Below, piece after piece: positions 1 through 5,127 of a stretch of DNA of 5,181 nucleotides (within the stretch, counting starts at the first letter, position 1; every line of letters begins with the position of its first letter). The translations under genes and the position numbers were made by a program. The notes beneath the pieces were generated by a model. It was not told where the DNA came from, did no database searches, and worked only from the letters and a program-made list of their open reading frames with translations. The stretch spans positions 1-5,181 of the forward strand of contig JBHHUB010000230.1 of the NCBI GenBank assembly GCA_046753625.1, in the 5' to 3' direction. The stretch is from JADFOB01 sp046753625 (GTDB taxonomy: Bacteria; Planctomycetota; Phycisphaerae; UBA1845).

Positions 1-1274
1 AGCATCCGTAACCCCTTGAGGTCGTCCATCCTAACGTTGCTTTCGCTGTATTTGACCTCGAACGGAATCAGCTTGCCCCCGACCTCGGCCACGATGTCCA
101 CCTCGTGGTCCTTCTTGCCCCGCCAGTATGAGAAGCCGACGCTGATCTGGTAGTAGTGGCTGAACACGTGCTTGAAGAAGGCCGTCTCCACGGCCGCGCC
201 CAGCCGCGTCCTGTCTTCTAGGAGCGCCTTGCCCTTGAGCAGCACGCTTCCAGCGATGGCGGCGTCTGCGAGGTAAATCTTGTATCGCGCACGCAGAATC
301 TCCTTACCGTATCCGAAGGGCGGCAGCTTGTAGATCAGGTGTGCCGCTTCCAGCAGCGCGAGGAAGTTGTTGACGGTCGGCTTCTTCAAGTCCAGGCTGT
401 TGCAGAGCTGCGGCAAGTCGAGAATGCCGCCGTCGTGGAGGCACAGGTACAGGAAGGTCTTTTCGAGTTCCAGCACCCGACGCACACCGAACAGCGCCGT
501 CATGTCGCGTTTGAGAACCTTGTCAACGATGTCCTCTCGGAGCAACCGCTGCGCCGTTCCTATGTTTTCAACCTGAGCCGTCTGCGGAAACCCGCCGCGC
601 AGCAGATACTCGTGGAAGTGCGCAACCAGAGGCCGAGAGGTTTCTCCGAAGCGAACACGGTCGGGCTGCGACCAGTCGAATATCTCGGTCAGCGATGAAA
701 CAGTCGGGAGCTTGGGCGTTTCAATCCGCTTGATTTGCAGATACTCGAAGAAGGACAGGGTTGGCAGCTTGATCGTGTGCCAGCGTCCGACACCAGACTC
801 CGCTCCCTCCGTGTTGATCGGGATGGCCGAGCCGGTGACGGCGATGCGTCGCTTTTTCTGGAAGTCGGCCTGGAGCTTGAGCCAAGTGGGCCACTCGCTC
901 GTGTTCTGGATTTCGTCGAGCAGCAGGTACTCCATTCCTTCGGGCGGCGGCTGTAGCTCATGCCAGAGGTCAAGCACGCCTTCGAGGCCGATCAGCTTCA
1001 TCAGCGGGTGATCGAAGGTGACGTAGAGGATTTGCTCAGGGCGGATGCCCGTCCGAAGCAGCTCTTCAATGGCTTGAAGAAGCAAGGTCGTCTTGCCGAC
1101 CTGCCGCGCCCCGCTGAGTTGGACGGCACGGGGGGCCGGGGGATCGGTCAGCCACTCCAGCAACTGCGGAAACACCGCCCGCCGCCATGGCGGAAGGTCT
1201 GGAACCTCCCCGCCGTCCCACCAGGGGTTGTATTGTCGGAGAACCGCGAAAAGCTCGTTCTTGGAGGCGATCAT
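1..1274 (-). CDS. AAA_14/DUF4143-type ATP-binding protein, C-terminus beyond window edge
   Basis: The minus strand reads as one uninterrupted frame from the ATG at 1274-1272 to the left edge, giving 424 residues with no stop. Residues 54-63 form a Walker A loop (SGARQVGKTT) and residues 116-123 a Walker B strand (YLLLDEIQ). A sensor-like TGS lies at 147-149. The middle part has the winged-helix-like DUF4143 pattern, including LRGGFP at 225-230. The C-terminal part has the layout of a degenerate PD-(D/E)XK fold: E363, EVDIV around D393, and FEVK with E406 and K408. Proteins of this family are usually about 380-480 residues, so probably only a short tail is missing. They are widespread, mobile and of uncertain function; a role in defence or toxin-like systems has been suggested. 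No Shine-Dalgarno site precedes the ATG. The gene is divergent from the toxin operon and probably independent of it. The family call is firm; the cellular role is unknown. Confidence 0.9.
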   Translation of the reverse strand, partial: MIASKNELFAVLRQYNPWWDGGEVPDLPPWRRAVFPQLLEWLTDPPAPRAVQLSGARQVGKTTLLLQAIEELLRTGIRPEQILYVTFDHPLMKLIGLEGVLDLWHELQPPPEGMEYLLLDEIQNTSEWPTWLKLQADFQKKRRIAVTGSAIPINTEGAESGVGRWHTIKLPTLSFFEYLQIKRIETPKLPTVSSLTEIFDWSQPDRVRFGETSRPLVAHFHEYLLRGGFPQTAQVENIGTAQRLLREDIVDKVLKRDMTALFGVRRVLELEKTFLYLCLHDGGILDLPQLCNSLDLKKPTVNNFLALLEAAHLIYKLPPFGYGKEILRARYKIYLADAAIAGSVLLKGKALLEDRTRLGAAVETAFFKHVFSHYYQISVGFSYWRGKKDHEVDIVAEVGGKLIPFEVKYSESNVRMDDLKGLRM

Positions 1275-1279
1275 GGCTG

Positions 1280-1319
1280 AATTATGCTACGAATCGACCG
1301 GAAGGGCAAGTATACTTGA
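1280..1319 (-). promoter_or_regulatory. Candidate promoter and 12-bp palindrome upstream of the ATPase gene
   Basis: CAAGTATACTTG at 1308-1319 is a perfect 12-bp palindrome, 33 bp before the ATPase ATG, and could be an operator. On the minus strand, TTGCCC (1308-1303) and CATAAT (1285-1280) are separated by 17 bp and resemble -35 and -10 boxes. Transcription from this pair would start close to the ATG. That would give a leaderless or nearly leaderless message, which fits the lack of a ribosome binding site. The palindrome touches the -35 box. The palindrome is seen directly; the promoter is a weak inference. Confidence 0.35.
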
Positions 1320-1336
1320 TCTAAATAGCTGCGATA

Positions 1337-1360
1337 GGCCGGTTTTGACGAAACCCGGCT
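1337..1360. other. Bulged hairpin, function unknown
   Basis: The left arm GCCGGTTT (1338-1345) pairs with AAACC plus GGC (1351-1359) if C1356 is bulged, leaving a 5-nt loop. No T-run follows on either strand, and the site lies between divergent genes, so a transcription terminator is unlikely. GGCCGGTTTTGA (1337-1348) differs at one base from part of the repeat near the right edge, read on the minus strand (GGCTGGTTTTGA). It could be a relic of a similar element end, or chance. Confidence 0.3.
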
Positions 1361-1435
1361 CGATTCCGGCTGCGTTCAGGGCCTATGCGGCCCCATCGAC
1401 GAGTCCTCGCCCGCTCGCTGCGTGACGCATCATAA

Positions 1436-1496
1436 TGGGGTAACATCAGGCTCGTCTTACCCTGTTTCCGTGGCTTATTACCCCAATCTCAGGCTC
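1436..1496. repeat. Short inverted and direct repeat pair
   Basis: TGGGGTAA (1436-1443) is the reverse complement of TTACCCCA (1478-1485), and TCAGGCTC occurs directly at 1446-1453 and 1489-1496. Each copy of the direct repeat sits just right of one arm of the inverted repeat. The arms are short and far apart, so this may be a regulator site, a scar or coincidence. Confidence 0.25.
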
Positions 1497-1577
1497 CATG
1501 GAGGCGAATCGCGCCGGCCCCAGCCGAGAATCGCCCACCAACGGACGAGAACCATGACTCGGATAGCTCGAAGAAAA

Positions 1578-1593
1578 ATCGCAATTTTGCGAT
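1578..1593. promoter_or_regulatory. Operator-like inverted repeat O1
   Basis: This is ATCGCAA-TT-TTGCGAT, two perfect 7-bp arms around a 2-bp centre. It ends on the first base of the predicted -35 box of the toxin operon. A near copy lies 33 bp downstream, about three helical turns. HigA-like antitoxins with XRE domains typically bind palindromes in their own promoter, so the two-HTH protein encoded at 2011-2670 is the obvious ligand. Binding itself is inferred. Confidence 0.7.
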
Positions 1594-1621
1594 TGGCAAG
1601 TTGACTTCGTATCGCAATAAT
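1593..1621 (+). promoter_or_regulatory. Sigma70-like promoter of the toxin-antitoxin operon
   Basis: TTGGCA (1593-1598) and AATAAT (1616-1621) each match the -35 and -10 consensus at five of six bases, with an ideal 17-bp spacer. Transcription would start near 1628, leaving a leader of about 17 nt before the toxin ATG. The -10 box lies inside O2 and the -35 box abuts O1, so a bound repressor should exclude RNA polymerase. An alternative pair is TTGACT (1601-1606) with GATAGT (1624-1629), also 17 bp apart. Confidence 0.65.
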
Positions 1622-1626
1622 GCGAT
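1611..1626. promoter_or_regulatory. Operator-like inverted repeat O2
   Basis: This is ATCGCA-ATAA-TGCGAT, with 6-bp perfect arms identical to the outer arms of O1. It covers the predicted -10 box and lies just before the AGGAGG ribosome binding site of the toxin gene. The outer arms are kept in both copies while the centres differ, which supports a protein-binding site rather than a chance palindrome. Confidence 0.7.
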
Positions 1627-1645
1627 AGTACACAGGAGGCAATGG

Positions 1646-2008
1646 ATGCCCGAGACGGAAGTGTTGATATACGCGAGCGAGAACGGATCGGCTCCGCTCC
1701 TGGATTGGCTCGATGGATTGCCGCAGAAGGTGCAGGACAAGTGTCTTGTACGAATCGAGCGACTCGGCCAAATAGGCCACGAGTTGCGGCGGCCGGAAGC
1801 GGACTCGCTACGGGATGGGATTCACGAACTGCGAGCGAGCTTTCGCGGCGTCCACTACCGCGTGCTCTATTTCTTTCATGGACAGCGAGCGGTGATCTCG
1901 CACGGGCTTGTCAAAGAGAGGGAGGTGCCGTCAGGCGAAATCGATTTGGCAATCGATCGTTGGCGGCGATTCGAGAAAGACCCGGACGGACACACATTCG
2001 AGGAGTAG
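1646..2008 (+). CDS. RelE/HigB-type toxin (phage-derived Gp49-like family)
   Basis: This 120-residue protein belongs to the RelE/ParE superfamily, Gp49-like/HigB branch, whose members usually act as ribosome-dependent or free mRNA endonucleases. The visible pattern is family-typical: an N-terminal strand (VLIYAS), helices at about 17-45, LRDGIHELR at 55-63, YRVLYFF at 71-77, and an HGLVKE strand end at 86-91 followed by the C-terminal helix. R63, R72 and K90 are candidate RNA-contact or catalytic residues. The ATG at 1646 is chosen because AGGAGG (1634-1639) lies six bases upstream. The frame is open back to a TTG at 1601, but that overlaps the promoter and O2. The toxin-first order is that of higBA loci. 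The stop lies only two bases before the antitoxin ATG, which implies translational coupling. Confidence 0.9.
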   Translation: MPETEVLIYASENGSAPLLDWLDGLPQKVQDKCLVRIERLGQIGHELRRPEADSLRDGIHELRASFRGVHYRVLYFFHGQRAVISHGLVKEREVPSGEIDLAIDRWRRFEKDPDGHTFEE

Positions 2009-2010
2009 TC

Positions 2011-2670
2011 ATGGCGAAAAAGGAAAAGACAACTAGCGCTGTCGAAATCCTGCATCGTCGCTACATCAAGGACGATGCGGAGCGAAAGGCATCGGTGCAG
2101 GAAGAGCGGGTCAACGCTGAGGTGGCCCAACTCATCTACGATCTTCGCAAGGGCGCTGGACTCACGCAGAAGGAACTGGCGGAACTGATCGATACCACGC
2201 AATCGGTCGTGAGCCGCCTGGAAGATGCGGACTACGATGGGCATTCCCTATCCATGCTGCATCGGGTGGCAGAAGCGCTAAAGCAGAAGCTCACTGTCGA
2301 GATGACCGCCATGGATCCTGATGTGGCCGCCTCGCGACGTGCATTCCTACTGTTCCTGAGAATGCTGAGACGCCGGGAGGGCTTGTCCATCGACGAGCTG
2401 GCGCAGCGTGCAGGAATCGACCGCGATGAACTAGCGGCGATCGAATGGAACAATGGATATAGACCGACGCCCTTGACGCTGCACAAGCTCGGAGAGTTCT
2501 ATAGCATTCCGCAGCGCCGACTGGCGGCGCTAGCCGGAGCTATCCGCGACGATACCGTTAGCGAACAGGCATCAAGGTTCGCCGCGCAATCCGAATCATT
2601 CGCCAAGTTGACACGCGAGGAACGTCGGGTCGTGGACGAGTTCGTGAAGTTTTTGAGGGTGGAATCGTAG
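2011..2670 (+). CDS. HigA-like XRE antitoxin fused to a second ImmR-like HTH domain
   Basis: The 219-residue protein starts at an ATG preceded by AGGAG (2001-2005), which lies inside the end of the toxin gene. Residues 18-98 are a standard HigA-type XRE antitoxin: a DDAER linker, then a helix-turn-helix at 51-71 (LTQKELAELI, SVVSRLE). Residues 110-176 form a second, clearly different XRE domain with its helix-turn-helix at about 125-145 (LSIDELAQRAGIDRDELAAIE). The tail has LTREERRVVDEFVKFLR at 200-216, a pattern seen in regulators encoded next to ImmA/IrrE peptidases. Such antitoxins are usually about 100 residues with one HTH, so this one is double length. It probably neutralises the toxin and represses the operon through O1/O2. 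The second domain may add a DNA contact or serve as the protease target. The frame is open upstream to 1642, but that part only shadows the toxin gene. Confidence 0.88.
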   Translation: MAKKEKTTSAVEILHRRYIKDDAERKASVQEERVNAEVAQLIYDLRKGAGLTQKELAELIDTTQSVVSRLEDADYDGHSLSMLHRVAEALKQKLTVEMTAMDPDVAASRRAFLLFLRMLRRREGLSIDELAQRAGIDRDELAAIEWNNGYRPTPLTLHKLGEFYSIPQRRLAALAGAIRDDTVSEQASRFAAQSESFAKLTREERRVVDEFVKFLRVES

Positions 2671-2690
2671 CCTCTAGTGAGAATAGTAAG

Positions 2691-3599
2691 ATGGACGACG
2701 CAACACGTCGAGAAATCGACAAGGTCTGTTGGAAGACTCTGAAAGACGCTGGCGTCGTTCGTCCTCCGGTGCGTATCGAAAAGGTACTTGACTTCCTAAA
2801 ACTCAATCGTGAGTTCTACGATCTTCAAGACCCCAGCTTCCTTGATCGCGCTAAGCACAAGATCGAGGTCCAAGGGCAGAAGCTCATCAACGTCCTTAGC
2901 AAGATCAAGCTCATTGCCGTTCTGTTTTACGACGAAGACCGCATCATAGTGTCTTCAGGCCTCTCGAACATCCAACGGGATTTTCCGTCATTCCACGAAA
3001 GCACGCACCAAGTCTTGGAGTGGCATCGCCCATTCTTCCATGGCGACACGGCGCAAACGCTAGACCCGGATTACCACGAGGCCCTAGAGGCCGAAGCCAA
3101 CTACGGCGCAGGCGCATTCATGTTTTGCGGGCCAGTGTTCACGACTGAAGCGCTCGATACGACACCCGATTGGGACAGCGTAGCCGGACTCAAAGAGAGG
3201 TATGACAAGTCGTTCGCCACGACGTTGCGAAGGTACGTCGAACACAGCCACGACCGGCCAATGGCCATGCTCGTGAGTACCGCACCGTGGTTGGAGAAAC
3301 CGGCTGAGCAGCCAGAGCGTTGGCGACATTTCGTCCCTTCGGGGAAGATGGCATCTCAGTTCAGCGCGATCACAGCTTCCGACCTGCTCGGAGCGGTTGA
3401 CGCCAATATAGCACGGCATGGGGGTGGCCTCATCGCGGACTTCACCTACTGCCTAGATGACGACAATGGCGTTTCTCACGAGTTTCGAGCCGAGTCGTTC
3501 TTCAACCAATACTATGTCCTGACGCTATTCGTAGAACTTCGGCGGATGGCGACAAGCCGCATCGTCGTTGCGGGCGGCAGCACGGAGGCGGAATTGTGA
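2691..3599 (+). CDS. ImmA/IrrE-type zinc metallopeptidase
   Basis: The 302-residue protein carries FHESTH at 101-106, an HEXXH zinc motif with H102, E103 and H106. EAEANYGAGAFMF follows at 133-145, matching the family's conserved segment; E133 or E135 would be the third zinc ligand. Upstream, the hydrophobic strand IAVLFY (75-80) and RIIVSSG (84-90) match the strands before the active-site helix. ImmA and IrrE/PprI cleave a partner XRE repressor (ImmR, DdrO) and so switch on genes. Here the neighbouring two-HTH antitoxin is the expected partner, 20 bp upstream. Residues from about 200 form an extra domain of unknown function, a possible sensor. No signal peptide or membrane segment is evident, so it should be cytoplasmic. 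The ribosome site is weak (GTGAG at 2677-2681), so it may depend on coupling or be made at low level. Confidence 0.87.
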   Translation: MDDATRREIDKVCWKTLKDAGVVRPPVRIEKVLDFLKLNREFYDLQDPSFLDRAKHKIEVQGQKLINVLSKIKLIAVLFYDEDRIIVSSGLSNIQRDFPSFHESTHQVLEWHRPFFHGDTAQTLDPDYHEALEAEANYGAGAFMFCGPVFTTEALDTTPDWDSVAGLKERYDKSFATTLRRYVEHSHDRPMAMLVSTAPWLEKPAEQPERWRHFVPSGKMASQFSAITASDLLGAVDANIARHGGGLIADFTYCLDDDNGVSHEFRAESFFNQYYVLTLFVELRRMATSRIVVAGGSTEAEL

Positions 3600-3868
3600 A
3601 TTATCTGCACACCGAGTTTTGGGGCGGGTGTGAGACGGTTGCGCTAATCACACTGGATGGACAGGCGAACGTCTTACTGCTCGATGATGGCAATTATTCC
3701 GCGTACTGTGCAGGACGGTCTTATCAATATCGTGGCGGCTGGGCGACACGCTCGCCAGTGAAGCTCTCGCCTCCGCATCACGGGCATTGGCATGTAGTGA
3801 TCGACGTAGGTGGCTACGCCGGTAGCGTCCGAGCGGGCGTGCGCGTTATCGAGGGATCGGTAGCGTAA
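3596..3868 (+). CDS. Stand-alone DUF1883 domain protein
   Basis: The protein has 90 residues from a GTG start that overlaps the protease stop (GTGA, 3596-3599). GGAGG at 3584-3588 lies seven bases upstream and fixes the start. The whole protein fits DUF1883: LHTEFWGG at 4-11, TVALITLDGQANVLLLD at 14-30, YQYRGGW at 43-49, and the hallmark GHWHVVIDVGGYAGSVRA at 63-80. The family is a small beta-rich domain of unknown function; from memory it is also found fused to TIR domains in conflict-system proteins. The four-base overlap implies tight coupling with the protease, so it is a plausible binding partner or sensor module. No catalytic residues can be pointed out. The family call is strong; the role is unknown. 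Confidence 0.85.
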   Translation: MNYLHTEFWGGCETVALITLDGQANVLLLDDGNYSAYCAGRSYQYRGGWATRSPVKLSPPHHGHWHVVIDVGGYAGSVRAGVRVIEGSVA

Positions 3869-3897
3869 TTGTGTTCCATAGACAGGAGTAGTTTTCG

Positions 3898-4089
3898 ATG
3901 GCAGCAAAGAAAGGTCTCAGGCCGGGCGAGAAAGCCCCAAATTCAGGTCAGTATCAGAAGATTGGACCACGCGGAGGCAAGGGGGACGAGGTGACGTCGG
4001 TCAAGGGCGAGCCATTGCCGCCCACCCAGACCAAAGGTACGACGTATACGCTTGTGGACCCCACGAAAAACAAGTCGGGAAGGAAATAG
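3898..4089 (+). CDS. Small basic YjzC-like protein
   Basis: The 63-residue product is rich in Lys, Gly, Pro and Thr. Residues 8-19 read RPGEKAPNSGQY, the core of the YjzC family, and the end has TYTLVDPTKNKSG. YjzC-like proteins are about 60 residues long and have no known function. AGGAG at 3884-3888 lies nine bases before the ATG, and the gap from the DUF1883 gene is 29 bp. The sequence looks largely disordered or a small beta hairpin. Low complexity and length lower confidence in the family name, but position, ribosome site and motif support a real gene. Confidence 0.72.
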   Translation: MAAKKGLRPGEKAPNSGQYQKIGPRGGKGDEVTSVKGEPLPPTQTKGTTYTLVDPTKNKSGRK

Positions 4090-4091
4090 AG

Positions 4092-4538
4092 ATGGGGACA
4101 TCAGTGACAGTTTCGCTTCCGACAGACAGCGATGGCTTCGTGAGCCAGGAATGCCCTGCTTGCGATAAGCTGTTCAAAGTCATCTTTGGAGAGGGTAGCC
4201 AACGTCCGATTGGCCACTGCCCGTATTGTGGTCACGCTGACCAAGACTGCTGGTGGACGCAGGCACAGGCGGACTATCTCGCGGCCACGGCCGGACGGGA
4301 GATTGCTGGTCCACTGCTGGACGATTTCGCGCGGCGTGTGAACCGGGCCAATAGTTCCGGAGGTCTTCTCAAGATCAGCGCGAAGGTTCAGCACGATCCT
4401 CGCCCATCACAGCCCGAAGAACCGGACGAACCGATGTCCGTCGCATCATTCCCTTGCTGCGGTGAGCGCATCAAGCATGACGGGGCGACGGCGTCGCTGC
4501 ACTGCATTATCTGTGGAGAGGTGACAGGAACCCCTTGA
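4092..4538 (+). CDS. Double zinc-ribbon protein of unknown function
   Basis: The 148-residue protein starts two bases after the YjzC-like stop, with AAGGA (4080-4084) as ribosome site inside the previous gene. The first ribbon uses CPAC (C21, C24) and CPYC (C43, C46), followed by WWTQAQADY, as in TFIIB-type zinc-ribbon hypothetical proteins. A helical linker (about 60-90) and an acidic Pro/Glu stretch (102-114) follow. The second ribbon has C122/C123 and C138-x-x-C141 (CIIC). Such ribbons commonly bind nucleic acid or protein; no enzymatic motif is visible. It is the last gene of the operon and converges with the HEPN gene across 66 bp, in which no clear terminator hairpin with a T-run was found. 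It may be an accessory or recognition component. Confidence 0.8.
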   Translation: MGTSVTVSLPTDSDGFVSQECPACDKLFKVIFGEGSQRPIGHCPYCGHADQDCWWTQAQADYLAATAGREIAGPLLDDFARRVNRANSSGGLLKISAKVQHDPRPSQPEEPDEPMSVASFPCCGERIKHDGATASLHCIICGEVTGTP

Positions 4539-4604
4539 GTCCATGATATCTTGTTTCCGAGGAGTCTTGGAGCGTCCTTCTCGTGCGCGACGGCAACAGT
4601 AATC

Positions 4605-5108
4605 TCATCCATTCAGTTGTGTTAGGTTGTCGCAACGCTCGCGGAGACTTTTCGCGATGGCTAGCCAACCGGTCAACTCTTGCCTGGCGGACCTTCCCGT
4701 CTCGGTTTTCAGCCAGTCGGCTCCACGACGCGACGGGTGCGCCAGATCGAGACGCACCTGATTGAGTTTCCCAATCCATCGAAGGGACTTGTTGGCTTTC
4801 GGATCTTGGGAATTCTCTTCGACAAATAGAACGCGGAACATGTCCCAGTTTTCCTTCAGGATCGTCTTGTAGTGAAGAAGATCGAAACATTGCTCTGGTG
4901 GGCGCTTGCCGCCCTGGTCCCATTTCTCCTCGACACGGTTCTGCACTTTTTCGGGTACGCCTTCGTCGTACCAATCGAGACCGTCCGCGCCGAACTTGTG
5001 CTTGAGCATTGAGACGACTACGTGTTGCACGAGTAGCTCGATGTCGTCAGCCATCTCGTGGCAGGCCGCAAGCTCCCGTTGTGCGGAATCAAGAGAGACT
5101 GGTGCCAT
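4605..5108 (-). CDS. Swt1-like HEPN domain protein
   Basis: The 167-residue frame ends at TGA (4607-4605). LLHYKTILKENWDMFRVLF at 77-95 and WIGKLNQVRLDLAHP at 111-125 match the Swt1-type HEPN pattern. R119 and H124 form the Rx4H catalytic motif typical of HEPN RNases. HEPN domains act as RNA-cleaving toxins in toxin-antitoxin and abortive-infection systems, alone or as part of larger proteins. No nucleotidyltransferase (MNT) partner is visible beside it. The ATG at 5108 lacks a ribosome site; M19 (ATGGCTGAC) is an alternative start. The frame stays open for 20 bp before the ATG and is closed by TGA at 5132-5130, inside the predicted insertion-element tip. The gene may therefore be the C-terminal part of a longer one cut by the element. 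Confidence 0.75.
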   Translation of the reverse strand: MAPVSLDSAQRELAACHEMADDIELLVQHVVVSMLKHKFGADGLDWYDEGVPEKVQNRVEEKWDQGGKRPPEQCFDLLHYKTILKENWDMFRVLFVEENSQDPKANKSLRWIGKLNQVRLDLAHPSRRGADWLKTETGRSARQELTGWLAIAKSLRERCDNLTQLNG

Positions 5109-5127
5109 ATCCGAACTGTGCGTATCG

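Larger units (their letters stand above)
1320..1577. other. Non-coding divergent intergenic region
   Basis: Together with 1275-1319 this makes about 300 bases without a credible gene, between two divergent transcription units. Short open frames here have no ribosome binding site and no recognisable protein. It holds a bulged hairpin (1337-1360), a small GGGCC/GGCCC hairpin (1379-1393), an 8-bp inverted and an 8-bp direct repeat (1436-1496), and two GAATCGC half-site-like words (1506-1512 and 1528-1534). The last two resemble one arm of the operators just downstream and may be accidental. Confidence 0.6.

Noticed and set aside
10..20. AACCCCTTGAG also found at 4529-4539, as a possible attachment-site pair
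   Set aside because: An 11-bp match is expected by chance in a window of this size, and both copies lie in or at the end of coding sequence with no integrase nearby.
339..1280. Plus-strand open frames across the ATPase region
   Set aside because: They are shadows of the long minus-strand ATPase frame, which carries Walker A and B and PD-(D/E)XK-like motifs.
1337..1393. Hairpins as transcription terminators
   Set aside because: They lie between divergent genes and are not followed by a T-run on either strand.
1422..1604. Small plus-strand open frame (60 residues)
   Set aside because: No ribosome site, no family resemblance, and it overlaps the operators and promoter.
1601..1645. Longer toxin starting at TTG 1601
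   Set aside because: It would place the promoter spacer, -10 box, O2 and ribosome site inside the gene; the ATG at 1646 has an ideal AGGAGG.
1642..2010. Upstream extension of the antitoxin frame to an ATG at 1642
   Set aside because: It overlaps the toxin gene in another frame and shows no recognisable domain, while the ATG at 2011 has its own AGGAG and starts the conserved family sequence.
4539..4604. Bidirectional terminator between the convergent zinc-ribbon and HEPN genes
   Set aside because: Only trivial 4-bp pairings such as CGTC/GACG were found and no hairpin with a T-run.
4507..4974. 155-residue minus-strand frame overlapping the HEPN gene
   Set aside because: It is rich in Arg and Ser with no domain pattern and overlaps the recognisable HEPN frame.
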